Assembly: GCF_037120725.1 (NCBI RefSeq)
Contig: NZ_JBBAXC010000018.1
Location: 1 to 64,000, forward strand
Length of the DNA stretch: 64,000 bases
DNA from: Bacillus spongiae
Lineage (GTDB): Bacteria; Bacillota; Bacilli; Bacillales; Bacillaceae_K
Reading direction: 5' to 3'
The notes beneath the pieces are model-generated. The model was given only the letters and a program-made list of their open reading frames with translations. It searched no databases and had not been told where the DNA came from. A program made the translations under genes and the position numbers. Below are positions 28,008-36,317 of the stretch, piece after piece (the stretch's first letter is position 1; every line of letters starts with the position of its first letter).

Positions 28008-28949
28008 TTATTCTACCGATTCGTCAACAGGCGTTGGCTCCGTAAAAAATTTATCCAATGCTTCTATACTTTTAGAAAAATTCAGTTCTAATACAGCTCC
28101 TGCATGACCAGTTCTTTTATTCCTATAATTGTTTCCAACAGGAATTCGCATCGTATCAACGGATTCTAGTGGATGTAATAAAACATCAGAACTTAACGTA
28201 AGTATTTGTTCCACTGATAAATCGGTTGTAACATATTTAAGTGTACTTTCTACTAGAGCTGGTGCTTTTACGATTCCAACAGTGGAATTTAATTTGTTGA
28301 GCAGTTGATTCATTACTTCAACGAGAATTTCTTGTTGACGGCCAACACGACCAAAATCACTGGAAGCGTCATGCCTAAAGCGCGCATATTTTAATAACTC
28401 TTCCCCATGTAATACATTTTCACCAGCTTTTAATTTTAAGCCCATATCATCAATGATCTTTTGCTCAACATTTACCTTTATCCCTTCAGGTACTAATGTA
28501 TCCACAATATTTACAAATCCTTCAAAATCAATCGTAACATAATAATCAATCTCAATTCCGAAGTTTTGATGAATGGTTTGTTTAAGCAATTCATGTCCGC
28601 CATTAAAAAAAGCAGTATTTATTTTATTATAGACATGTTTATCGTTTGGAACTTTGACGTAACTATCCCGCATGATGGATACAACCTTCAAGGAATGTTT
28701 TTTTGAATCGTAGCGAACAACAAGAATGGTATCCGTTCTATATTTTTTCTCACCTTTTCTTTTATCTACCCCTAAGACAAGAAAGTGAATAGGTTTCTCT
28801 TTTAAGGTTTCTTTGAAACCTTTATCTTCTCCAGTTGAATTTTGGATTGGCTGCTTGCTTTCAGGAGTAGATTGGTTCAGGTTTTGACAACCGAGCAAAT
28901 TGGTCATACAAATAAGTATCCAAATGAACAGTATTTTTGTAGCTCTCAT
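28008..28949 (-). CDS. LytR-CpsA-Psr (LCP) family protein with a lipobox-like N-terminus
   Basis: 313 aa. LCP proteins transfer undecaprenyl-linked anionic polymers such as wall teichoic acid to peptidoglycan at the outer membrane face. Conserved features are FLVLGVDKRKGE, YRTDTILVVRYD, VSIMRDSYV, KINTAFFNGG and YARFRHDASSDFGRVGRQQ with the polyprenyl-phosphate binding Arg/Asp residues. The N-terminus MRATKILFIWILICMTNLLGC ends in LLGC, a good lipobox, instead of the long membrane anchor usual in LCP proteins. It may therefore be a lipoprotein. It is probably monocistronic. Confidence 0.88.
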   Translation of the reverse strand: MRATKILFIWILICMTNLLGCQNLNQSTPESKQPIQNSTGEDKGFKETLKEKPIHFLVLGVDKRKGEKKYRTDTILVVRYDSKKHSLKVVSIMRDSYVKVPNDKHVYNKINTAFFNGGHELLKQTIHQNFGIEIDYYVTIDFEGFVNIVDTLVPEGIKVNVEQKIIDDMGLKLKAGENVLHGEELLKYARFRHDASSDFGRVGRQQEILVEVMNQLLNKLNSTVGIVKAPALVESTLKYVTTDLSVEQILTLSSDVLLHPLESVDTMRIPVGNNYRNKRTGHAGAVLELNFSKSIEALDKFFTEPTPVDESVE

Positions 28950-29196
28950 TCATGCACCTCCTTAAGGTCTTAAAACTGAGTTAGTTATAGCGTTTGCGAG
29001 TAATTGCAAAATCATTAAGGTAAATGTTAGAAAGTTAACATGCAATTTAATTTATTTTTAGGTCACTAAAGCTACAGCTAATCATGAAAAAAAGGTAATG
29101 TTCCGTTAACATAGAGGTAAAAGGAGCGTTAGAATAATAAACAGAATAGTTCGGTCGGTTTTAATATTTTTGTTGAAACATTGGGAGGAATTCATC

Positions 29197-29583
29197 GTGA
29201 AAGAAAGAGTGGTCATTTTTGATGGGGTATGCTTGTTATGCCAAGGAACGGTTCAGTTTATATTGAAGCATGATCATAAGGAGAAATTTCACTTCGCTTC
29301 CTTGGAGTCGGATGCGGTAGCAGAATTATTGAGCGAAGAAAAAAAGATTATGGATTCTGTCTTACTTTACGAGCATGGAAAAGTATATAATCAATCAACT
29401 GCTGTATTAAAAATTCTAAAGGAATTACGAGGACTATGGTCTCTTCTTTACATATTTATCCTTGTCCCCAAGCCACTTCGTAACGTTGTTTATCGATGGG
29501 TTGCAAAAAATCGGTATCATTGGTTTGGCAAAAGTGAGACGTGTATGATTCCAAAGCCGGAGTGGAAAAATCGATTTTTATAA
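29197..29583 (+). CDS. DCC1-like thiol-disulfide oxidoreductase (DUF393/YuxK type)
   Basis: 128 aa. VVIFDGVCLLCQGTV carries the DxxCxxC signature (Asp-Gly-Val-Cys-Leu-Leu-Cys), with FHFASLES downstream and a conserved AVLKILKELRG. No signal peptide. The GTG at 29197 has GGGAGGA 7 bases upstream; an in-frame TTG at 29170 is less likely. The partner is unknown. Confidence 0.82.
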   Translation: MKERVVIFDGVCLLCQGTVQFILKHDHKEKFHFASLESDAVAELLSEEKKIMDSVLLYEHGKVYNQSTAVLKILKELRGLWSLLYIFILVPKPLRNVVYRWVAKNRYHWFGKSETCMIPKPEWKNRFL

Positions 29584-29598
29584 AAGTTAAAATAAATG

Positions 29599-29629
29599 TT
29601 GACCTTCACGTAACGTCATATTTTATGAT
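29599..29629 (+). promoter_or_regulatory. MerR-type promoter with 19-bp spacer upstream of the TipA-like gene
   Basis: TTGACC (29599-29604), a 19-base spacer and TATGAT (29624-29629). The over-long spacer is the hallmark of promoters untwisted by MerR-family activators. An ACGT-A-ACGT dyad sits inside the spacer. The gene immediately downstream encodes a MerR/TipA-like regulator, so autoactivation is likely. Confidence 0.6.
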
Positions 29630-29648
29630 GAAATTGAGGTGAGATATT

Positions 29649-30362
29649 ATGTATAAAGTCAAGGAAGTGGCGGACCTTGTTGGGGTTAGCGTACGGACCC
29701 TTCATTATTATGATCGAATTCAACTGCTACCACCTCATTCGGTTTCTTCTGCGGGTTATCGCCTCTACTCGAATAAAGATCTTGAACGATTACAGCAAAT
29801 TTTATTTCTGAAAGAAATGGGCTTTTCGCTAACAGATATCGGAGAAATTCTAGATAATCCTAGCTTTGATCGGAAAGAAGCACTGGAATATCACCGGAAA
29901 GTACTGTTCAAAAAGAAAAAACGCTTGGAGGAAATGATTCAAACGGTGAGCCGGACGTTAGATGCTATGGAAAGGGGGAGCAAAATGAATAAAGACGAAA
30001 TGTTTAAAGGGTTTGATATGAGAGATATCCAAGAATATCAAACCAAATATGCTGAGGAAATAAGAGAGAAATACGGGAAGGAAACGGTTGAACGTGTAAA
30101 TCAGAAAACCTCTACTTATTCTGAAGCTGATTGGGAACGAATTCAACAAGAACAGAAAAAGGTTTTTGAGCGAATTGGGGCGCGAATGCCTTTTGGGCCT
30201 GAGGATGAAGAAGTTCAACGAGCAGTCACCGCCTGGCGCCAGCATATTACGGCTAACTTTTATGACTGCACTGTTGATATTTTTCGAGGGCTAGCTGATT
30301 TATATGTAAATGATAAACGATTCAAGAAGAATATTGATCGTACGCAGAAAGGTTTGGCTTAA
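29649..30362 (+). CDS. MerR-family regulator with TipAS-like drug-binding domain, C-terminally truncated
   Basis: 237 aa. The N-terminal winged helix is standard (MYKVKEVADLVGVSVRTLHYY, then AGYRLYS). A coiled-coil linker follows, then a TipAS-like domain from about residue 105 (EMFKGFDMRDIQEY ... ADWERIQQEQ ... HITANFYDC). Members such as TipA and Mta bind drugs and activate efflux genes. The frame stops at TAA 30360-30362, but the same frame stays open for 15 more codons (FMRDAMYIYCDRQSN) to a second TAA at 30408. These match the usual TipAS ending, so the first TAA probably replaced CAA. If real, the last 16 residues of the ligand domain are lost. Confidence 0.85.
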   Translation: MYKVKEVADLVGVSVRTLHYYDRIQLLPPHSVSSAGYRLYSNKDLERLQQILFLKEMGFSLTDIGEILDNPSFDRKEALEYHRKVLFKKKKRLEEMIQTVSRTLDAMERGSKMNKDEMFKGFDMRDIQEYQTKYAEEIREKYGKETVERVNQKTSTYSEADWERIQQEQKKVFERIGARMPFGPEDEEVQRAVTAWRQHITANFYDCTVDIFRGLADLYVNDKRFKKNIDRTQKGLA

Positions 30363-30466
30363 TTTATGAGAGATGCGATGTATATATATTGTGATCGACA
30401 GTCTAACTAATCAACCTTTCAACGAAATGAATTTATAAGAGAAGAGATAAACGAGTATGCAGAGAA

Positions 30467-30500
30467 GCCTGTCTCCTTGATTAGTAGGAGGCGTTTTTTT
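30467..30500 (+). terminator. Terminator after the TipA-like gene
   Basis: GTCTCCT and AGGAGGC form a short GC stem (core CTCCT/AGGAG, 8-base loop) followed by GTTTTTTTG. Confidence 0.6.
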
Positions 30501-30578
30501 GTTGGTTTTCTCACGTGGTAAATAGTTTGAAAATTATGGTAGGATAAAAGGAATGTTTGTTGAAAGGGGAGAGGATCG

Positions 30579-31043
30579 TTGGAATATCAATCACCTAAAC
30601 ATATTATTGCAGTTTCGGCTTTAGTCATGAACGAAAAAGATGAAGTATTATTAATAAAAACTCATAATCGAACAGATACGTGGGAGCTACCAGGTGGACA
30701 AGTAGAAGAAGGTGAGCCACCCCACCTAGCAGCAGAAAGAGAATTCTTTGAAGAAACAGGAATTGAAATGAAGGTAGAATCTGTCACAGGTGTTTATTAT
30801 AATGTGACGAACGAGCTTTTATCACTTGTTTTCAGAGGGAAATATATCGGGGGGAACCTATCGCTACAAGAGGAAGAGATAAAAGAAGCGAAATTTATTC
30901 CATTAACGGAAGAAAACCTTTCTTTTTATATTACACGCCCACATATGGCATCAAGAGCGTTAGACGCTTTAAAAGGAACCGGAACCCTGCCTTATGAAGC
31001 CTGGACTGTAAAGCCATTTAAACAATTAAAAAGGTTAGAGTAA
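30579..31043 (+). CDS. NUDIX hydrolase
   Basis: 154 aa. A complete Nudix box is present: GGQVEEGEPPHLAAEREFFE followed by ETGIE (G-x5-E-x7-REFFEETGI), with the catalytic Glu residues that bind Mg. It hydrolyses a nucleoside diphosphate linked to X; the specific substrate is not predictable. It starts at TTG after a GGGGAGAGGA site. Monocistronic. Confidence 0.9.
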   Translation: MEYQSPKHIIAVSALVMNEKDEVLLIKTHNRTDTWELPGGQVEEGEPPHLAAEREFFEETGIEMKVESVTGVYYNVTNELLSLVFRGKYIGGNLSLQEEEIKEAKFIPLTEENLSFYITRPHMASRALDALKGTGTLPYEAWTVKPFKQLKRLE

Positions 31044-31194
31044 AAAAAATTAATACAGATTTCTCTAGGAAGACTAAGACTATAAAAGAGTTAGGCTTTT
31101 TCATGAATAAAGGGACCGGGTACATACCAGTTTAAATTTATAAAGAATTTACAATATATTCCTTACACTTTTTTAAGAATTCAATTTATTTATT

Positions 31195-31230
31195 AAAAAA
31201 AGGACATCCCTTATTAGGAATGTTCCTTTT
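31195..31230 (+). terminator. Terminator downstream of the NUDIX gene
   Basis: AAAGGACATCCC pairs, with one bulge, to GGAATGTTCCTTTT. It lies 150 bases after the NUDIX stop. Confidence 0.5.
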
Positions 31231-31310
31231 CTATTTAATCCCATTAGATTTTATGCGCAGGTTTATCTATTTTCTCACGAATATGGATTTTATCTATTAA
31301 GGAAGATTTA

Positions 31311-31457
31311 ATGAAACGTAAAATTGATTTATCCTCTATTTATGTTTATCAGGCTGTTCTTGAACATGATATTCAGAGTATAGATGAGTTTTTTAAGTGG
31401 ATTCAAAAATATGATATGAAGGAATTTTCGACTTGGACACCAAATTTAAGTGAATGA
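31311..31457 (+). CDS. Possible 48-aa small protein
   Basis: ATG 31311 preceded by AAGGAAG opens 48 codons (MKRKIDLSSIYVYQAVLEHD ...). It is soluble and unrecognised. Codon use resembles nearby genes, and start and ribosome binding site are good. It could equally be a fragment of a decayed gene. The rest of 31044-31620 holds the terminator above and nothing else I can name. Confidence 0.35.
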   Translation: MKRKIDLSSIYVYQAVLEHDIQSIDEFFKWIQKYDMKEFSTWTPNLSE

Positions 31458-31620
31458 TGTAGCTTTTATACTAATGTGTTTTAATTTAAGCCCCTATAAT
31501 GTCTGTTATTTAAATGAATTTATTTACGGTTTTCGACCTCGTGTTCATAGAATAACGATTATCTTTTTAACAAATAGTAATAGAAATAAAAATTTCTCCA
31601 ATTGAAAGGGGTATAGGGTC

Positions 31621-32415
31621 TTGAATAAACCAAATAGTTATAAAATAGATATTTTCATTAGATATTTGATTCTTGGTGTTTCTTTGCTTTTTTTTAGCAC
31701 AATTTATGTTACTAGTGTTAAGGCAGATACGAAGGAAGAAGTGCTGGCGGATGTTACTCACTTTTTAGAAGCTACGAAGTCATGCAATATTGATGAAATG
31801 ATGAAATTCTCTCATTATTATCATAATGTCATGAATGTAAAGGAATTCTATACAAAAATTTGTGAAGAATTCCCTTTGCAACAAGCTAAAATTACAGATT
31901 TAAAGGTAATTAATAACGAAGTGGCCGCTGTGTCGATTGAGTCGACGTATAAGGATAGGATATCGATTAATACAAAGCCTGTTATACAAAAAAATGGGGA
32001 ATGGAAAATAATAAATGGGATTTCCGGACCAGAATACATTGAATCTTCTGGCCAAAGAGATCATACAGAAGCAGAAGTTGAAAATGACTTAATGGAATAT
32101 GCTAAGGCATTAAAGGATGGGAATAAAAATAAAGTGAAAGAACATTTACTGATCCCACCACAAATTGGAATGGAACACCTTACGAACCATCTTCAAGCAC
32201 TTAATAAGGAGCAAGCACCAGAGGTGACACCACTTGAAATTAATATGATCAATGATTCCGTTGCCATCGTTCAATTGCAAGCGAAATATAGCCATTTTCA
32301 AACAACTTCGACTCAAATAGTTTATAAAGAAAATGGACAATGGAAGGTGGTTTTTGGGGTCAATTTAGTAAATTCGAGTATTCCTAACAATGGGCAAAGT
32401 GTCGAAATTAATTAA
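31621..32415 (+). CDS. Exported hypothetical protein with two NTF2-like repeats
   Basis: 264 aa starting at TTG. An N-terminal hydrophobic segment (about 13-32) followed by VKADTKEE suggests a signal peptide cleaved near Ala35. Two similar halves (about 38-140 and 150-255) each carry a KxxNGEWKIINGI/KENGQWKVVFGV strand, typical of DUF4878/NTF2-like lipocalin-fold domains. Function is unknown. It is monocistronic with a terminator 50 bases later. Confidence 0.7.
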   Translation: MNKPNSYKIDIFIRYLILGVSLLFFSTIYVTSVKADTKEEVLADVTHFLEATKSCNIDEMMKFSHYYHNVMNVKEFYTKICEEFPLQQAKITDLKVINNEVAAVSIESTYKDRISINTKPVIQKNGEWKIINGISGPEYIESSGQRDHTEAEVENDLMEYAKALKDGNKNKVKEHLLIPPQIGMEHLTNHLQALNKEQAPEVTPLEINMINDSVAIVQLQAKYSHFQTTSTQIVYKENGQWKVVFGVNLVNSSIPNNGQSVEIN

Positions 32416-32470
32416 ACCGTATTAACTTTTCAAGAAAAGCGCAACTCTAATCTGTATAAATTAGAACGAA

Positions 32471-32505
32471 AAACCGCAGGTATGATATTAGCTGTGGTTT
32501 TTTTC
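32471..32505 (+). terminator. Terminator after the NTF2-like gene
   Basis: AAACCGCAG (32471-32479) pairs with CTGTGGTTT (32492-32500, one G-T pair), followed by TTTTC. Confidence 0.7.
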
Positions 32506-32657
32506 GATTTACAAAGAAACTGAGTAGTTGTAATAACATTTAATATGCGCATACATTTTTTATTGAGCAAACAGTTAAAATGGTTGAATAACTTATTTAC
32601 GTGTTTATGTTAAAATTAGGAATTAGATAAACTTTTATATAATTTAGGGGTGTTATT

Positions 32658-32923
32658 TTGGAATCGAAGTTAGGGAAACTAGTAATATATTTTTTTTACT
32701 TCAATGCCTTCTTTTTATTACAATAGCTCCATTTCATGGGCTAATAGCAATTGTTGTATTTCTCTATCTGACACCAATATCAGCGTTATTAGGAATTTTA
32801 TTCACAATATTAGAACTAAAAAAAGGTGTAGGTAAAACCCTTCCTATTACTGTGCCTTTATTCAGTATTTTGGTTATTACTGTAGCTGTATATTTCTTAT
32901 TTGGATATTCATTCGGACTCTAG
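32658..32923 (+). pseudogene. Frameshifted small membrane protein gene
   Basis: TTG 32658, after TAGGGGTG, opens MESKLGKLVIYFF. The frame then stops at TAG within 70 bases. Adding one T to the T8 run at about 32690-32697 gives a continuous 88-residue membrane protein with three hydrophobic segments ending ... AVYFLFGYSFGL at TAG 32921. Either the gene is broken, or the homopolymer was miscounted, or translation starts internally. Family not recognised. Confidence 0.5.
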
Positions 32924-33129
32924 GTATTTAAAAGTAAGAATAAGTAATACCAATATTAATGTAGATTAAAAAAATAGCTTTAGATTGTTAAGCAAAATAA
33001 TAAATCTTTGAAATCGAGTATTCAGCGATTGGGCGCTTTTTTGGAATAGAGAAGCCCCCTTCTCATGAAAAGGTGAAGAAGGAACATGGATTAAATGATA
33101 GAATTTATATACATAAGGATGGAAAATAT

Positions 33130-33642
33130 ATGATACTGAAAGACCAATTATTAATTAGGAATATGAACAGTAATGACTTTGGCTTGATGGTAAGGTGGTT
33201 GAATGATTTAAAGGTTTTGGAATTTTACGAGGAGTCTCCTTTAAACTTAGATAAAGTAATAAAAAAATACGGTCCAAGAGTTGAAGGGAAGCATTATGTT
33301 AAACCTTGTATTGTAGAACATAATAATAATCCAATCGGATATATACAATACTATGAGATTCAAGAAGCCGAATTGAAGAAATATGGTTATTCAGAAAACA
33401 AAAATATCTTTGGAATAGACCAATTTATTGGCGAAACTCAATTATGGGGTAAAGGAATTGGTACATCAATGATTTTATTGATTCTAAATTACCTTAGTAA
33501 AAATAAAAGTGCCTCAAGGGTTGTATTGGAGGTGAAAAATAATAATACTAGAGCCATCTCGTGCTACGAGAAGTGCGGCTTTAAAAGAATTAAAGAACTT
33601 AATGATGACCTAAACTTAATGGAGTGGATACAGATTGACTAA
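33130..33642 (+). CDS. GNAT-family N-acetyltransferase (AAC(6')-like)
   Basis: 170 aa. The GNAT fold is shown by DQFIGETQLWGKGIGTSMI (acetyl-CoA P-loop QxxGxG/A) and VVLEVKNNNTRAISCYEKCG. The N-terminal part (LIRNMNSNDFGLMVRWLND) and YIQYYEI resemble AAC(6')-type aminoglycoside acetyltransferases, though resistance is not established. ATG 33130 with AAGGATGG upstream is preferred to GTG 33073, which would add 19 atypical residues. Confidence 0.82.
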   Translation: MILKDQLLIRNMNSNDFGLMVRWLNDLKVLEFYEESPLNLDKVIKKYGPRVEGKHYVKPCIVEHNNNPIGYIQYYEIQEAELKKYGYSENKNIFGIDQFIGETQLWGKGIGTSMILLILNYLSKNKSASRVVLEVKNNNTRAISCYEKCGFKRIKELNDDLNLMEWIQID

Positions 33643-33665
33643 TGAAAGTCCTTTTTAAGCAATTG

Positions 33666-33700
33666 GGTGCGCTAATCTAACATCGCGCTTTTATTATGTT
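33666..33700 (+). terminator. Short GC-rich hairpin with T-rich tail
   Basis: TGGGTGCGC and GCGC (separated by TAATCTAACATC), then TTTTATT. It is one of several GGGCGC-containing hairpins scattered through 33-46 kb and likely ends the GNAT gene. Confidence 0.4.
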
Positions 33701-33823
33701 TGAAAAAGTTTTTGTAAGGTTTGAGTTTTTTTAAAATGATTGTTACTGAATGAAAGGGCAGCTGTTGGAAGACTTAGTAAAAAATAATAAACTAATGCTC
33801 ATTATAGATGGAGTGGGGTTTTT

Positions 33824-34084
33824 ATGAACAAAGAAAAGCTTTTCAGGGTACTTGCTAAATGTAGTTTCATTATTTGCGTGGGTGTTTGGGTTCCAAATAT
33901 AATATTTCATGTGGCTAGTCCTCTTTGGATGATAACTTTTATTATTGCTCCAGTTGGAATAGTATTCGCATCCTTGATAAAAAACTATTGGTTAATTATA
34001 TCTAATACTCTTATGTTGTTTAGTTTTTTTATTCTGATGTTTATTGGCTATTATGTAGGTTACATAACTGATGGGAAACCATAA
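33824..34084 (+). CDS. Small membrane protein, unknown
   Basis: 86 aa, three hydrophobic segments (about 12-30, 32-48, 52-80), a Lys-rich start and a short cytosolic tail. ATG with GGAGTGGGG upstream. Not recognised; one of several small membrane proteins in this accessory stretch. Confidence 0.6.
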   Translation: MNKEKLFRVLAKCSFIICVGVWVPNIIFHVASPLWMITFIIAPVGIVFASLIKNYWLIISNTLMLFSFFILMFIGYYVGYITDGKP

Positions 34085-34579
34085 TACTTAAGTGAAATCG
34101 AGTCTTAAACATTAGGGGCTTGAAGACTTTACCCTTTTAAGATTATCTCAAATTCAGACCTTTGGCAGCCGGGCGCTAATTTAGAATAAGAATCAGCGTT
34201 CTTTTTTGTGTTTGAAAGAGAATTAATGAAATAAAGGTATAGGAATATAAGTTACAATCAAATTGGATTATGAATACAAAAATCGGGCACAAGAGTTGAC
34301 GTTCAAAACGAAGACTAGATCTCCCCTTATTAAAGCAATGGCCAGGATTTTAAATAAATATTTGAACACCAGCTGTTGCACTTTACTCAATGCTTACATT
34401 GAAAAAATTTAAAAGAGTTGAGAAGCTTAGGGAAGAATTGAAAAAAATAAATAAACGCCAAGCACCTGAAGGTCTACAAAAAATTTAAATGATTTACTTT
34501 TTTCTATTAAAGCAGTTTTATCTTGAAGACTGTTAGTAATCTCTATTAAGAATGTCTCGAATTCAAGTTAGGTGAAAAA
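34085..34579. other. Intergenic region with hairpin and degenerate ORF traces
   Basis: At 34171-34206 GGGCGCT and AGCGTT flank about 17 bases and are followed by CTTTTTT, a terminator-like copy of the dispersed GGGCGC hairpin. At 34390-34488 a 32-codon frame (MLTLKKFKRVEKLREELKKI ...) is open without a ribosome binding site and is likely a relic. Nothing else is recognisable. Confidence 0.4.
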
Positions 34580-34744
34580 ATGAATTTAGGTTTGAGAATA
34601 ACATTAAGTATAATCGGTCTAATCTTATGTATAGCAGCGATAGATTACTTTTTTCCACAGGGAGTAATCAAATATATATTAATTGGCTTTACAACAGCTT
34701 TATTTTTGTTCCTAAATAATGCAAAAATCATGAAGAGAAAATAG
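34580..34744 (+). CDS. Possible 54-aa membrane peptide
   Basis: ATG 34580 after AAGTTAGGTG opens 54 codons: MNLGLRITLSIIGLILCIAA, a short FFPQG turn, then a second hydrophobic helix ending KIMKRK. Two-helix architecture, basic C-terminus, proper ribosome binding site. No family recognised. Confidence 0.5.
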   Translation: MNLGLRITLSIIGLILCIAAIDYFFPQGVIKYILIGFTTALFLFLNNAKIMKRK

Positions 34745-34893
34745 TGTGGATTTAGGTTAACATATTAATAATTGGTTATTTAAGAGATATTTTTCATATT
34801 AAAAGAATCGTAATTTTTTGGCACATTTCTTGAATATAATACGGTGGTAATGTTTTTCACCTATCCTTCATTAGCCCATAAACTAAAAGTGGG

Positions 34894-35715
34894 GTGATGA
34901 ATGTGTTAATACAGAATCAAATGGACGAAGCTGTGTATCACCAAAAATATTTTCGTCCATCTAGTTTACCAGCTTTGAATTTGAGATTTGAAACTTCAGA
35001 GTTCTTCAATCCTTATTATGAAAAAACTCAAGACCAAATCCAGGTGCCTACAGAGCTGACAAAAAACCCTGAAGATACTCTTGTCAATTATTTTAGCATT
35101 TTGCGTGAAGCCGAAAACATGGGAGGACGTCATTGCGGAACGGTTGGTTTTGCTCGAATTCCTTTTCCACTTGCCTACAATTTTTTATCTGAGGAGTATC
35201 AAAAAGAATTAAGCTATGAAGACTATTTAAATTCGTTTGCTGGGGTTGGGCATACGAGTTTGATCAAGCTTTGTCGGGTGCCAGATGGAATAAGAGGATT
35301 ACGTTTTTTTTATGAAATTGAAACAATTGAAGGATTTAAGGACAAGAGAGCGGAGTATTTTGGTTATTCTTACGGATTTATTCAGCTTGATCAAGAGCAA
35401 AAAGGTTATCGTATTTCAGATGTGCAGCAGTTTCCTGAGGATTTTTTATGCGCACCTTACCACCTCTGGCAACATAACGCGGAAGCAGTTGTCGATGTGA
35501 AATATGGGAATTGGTGCAAGTTAATTCAGAAAAGGTACCCAACGACAAAAAATGGTTATGTTAAACATATTTATTTTCACGGTAACGATGGCGCTGATTA
35601 TTATTTTATTTTTTTTACATTAACAAATGGGACTGACATAGAAATTGCTCAATATCGCAAAGTAGGTAATGAAAAGTGGAAACAGGTAAAATTGAACCCC
35701 GAAGAAGAATGTTAA
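34894..35715 (+). CDS. Hypothetical protein, 273 aa
   Basis: Not recognised. A soluble protein with a GRHCGTVGFARIPFPLAY segment, and a C-terminal beta-rich part (YVKHIYFHGNDGADYYFIFF). No signal peptide or membrane helix. The start is uncertain: GTG 34894, ATG 34897 and GTG 34903 are all in frame and overlap the GGGGTGAT site, which favours 34903. Confidence 0.65.
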   Translation: MMNVLIQNQMDEAVYHQKYFRPSSLPALNLRFETSEFFNPYYEKTQDQIQVPTELTKNPEDTLVNYFSILREAENMGGRHCGTVGFARIPFPLAYNFLSEEYQKELSYEDYLNSFAGVGHTSLIKLCRVPDGIRGLRFFYEIETIEGFKDKRAEYFGYSYGFIQLDQEQKGYRISDVQQFPEDFLCAPYHLWQHNAEAVVDVKYGNWCKLIQKRYPTTKNGYVKHIYFHGNDGADYYFIFFTLTNGTDIEIAQYRKVGNEKWKQVKLNPEEEC

Positions 35716-35856
35716 AAGGAAGAAGTGGCTGGATAAAGTAATACATTTCTTGTGTTCACGGGGTACTTCGTTTAAACAGGAGCAAAAGCAAATGACTATT
35801 ACTTATATTATCTTGAGAGTAAGTCCTCTGTTAATGGGCACAACAATGAAATGCTG

Positions 35857-35887
35857 ATGGGAACTTCCTTAATGAGGAAGTTCCCAT
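35857..35887. terminator. Convergent hairpin between 34894 gene and VOC gene
   Basis: ATGGGAACTTCCT and AGGAAGTTCCCAT pair perfectly over 13 bp with a 5-base loop. The T-run is weak on both sides, but it lies in the gap between convergent genes. Confidence 0.55.
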
Positions 35888-35937
35888 TTCCTTATTCACT
35901 ACTATGATCTATAAGTAATATTCAAAAGAAAAAGCCT

Positions 35938-36291
35938 TTATTCTAATTCCTGAAATAACCCAACCCTATTTCCATCTGGGTCTTTAAATGAACACCAAGC
36001 TACAGGTACGCCCTCGCGAGTATTGACTTCTTCAATCTTTAAATTCAATGCATTTATCAAACGTTTACGCTCCAAATTGATGTCTTCAACACCTAGTCTT
36101 AACGGACCGTTATCCTTTGTGGGCAACCCTTTTGCTACTTGCAGCCAAGCTCCTTTTACAATTTCCCATTCAGCAAAATTTTCATGTGGAATGAAGTCTG
36201 GTTCCCGATTAAATAATATCTCATACCATTTTATCCCTTGTTCATAATTCTGAACGAGAACCTGGAATGTTACGCCTGTATGTTTTTTCAT
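35938..36291 (-). CDS. VOC-family protein
   Basis: 117 aa single VOC domain: KKHTGVTFQVLVQNYEQGIKWYEILF and CSFKDPDGNRVGLFQELE (the DPDGN turn with terminal Glu). Downstream of and probably co-transcribed with the AraC regulator at 36318, whose end is 26 bases away. Substrate unknown. Confidence 0.82.
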   Translation of the reverse strand: MKKHTGVTFQVLVQNYEQGIKWYEILFNREPDFIPHENFAEWEIVKGAWLQVAKGLPTKDNGPLRLGVEDINLERKRLINALNLKIEEVNTREGVPVAWCSFKDPDGNRVGLFQELE

Positions 36292-36317
36292 TTTAACTCC
36301 TCCTTATTTCTTTCTGA

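Noticed and set aside
34390-34488. 32-codon basic ORF
   Set aside because: No ribosome binding site and it follows an already degraded stretch; not reported as a gene.
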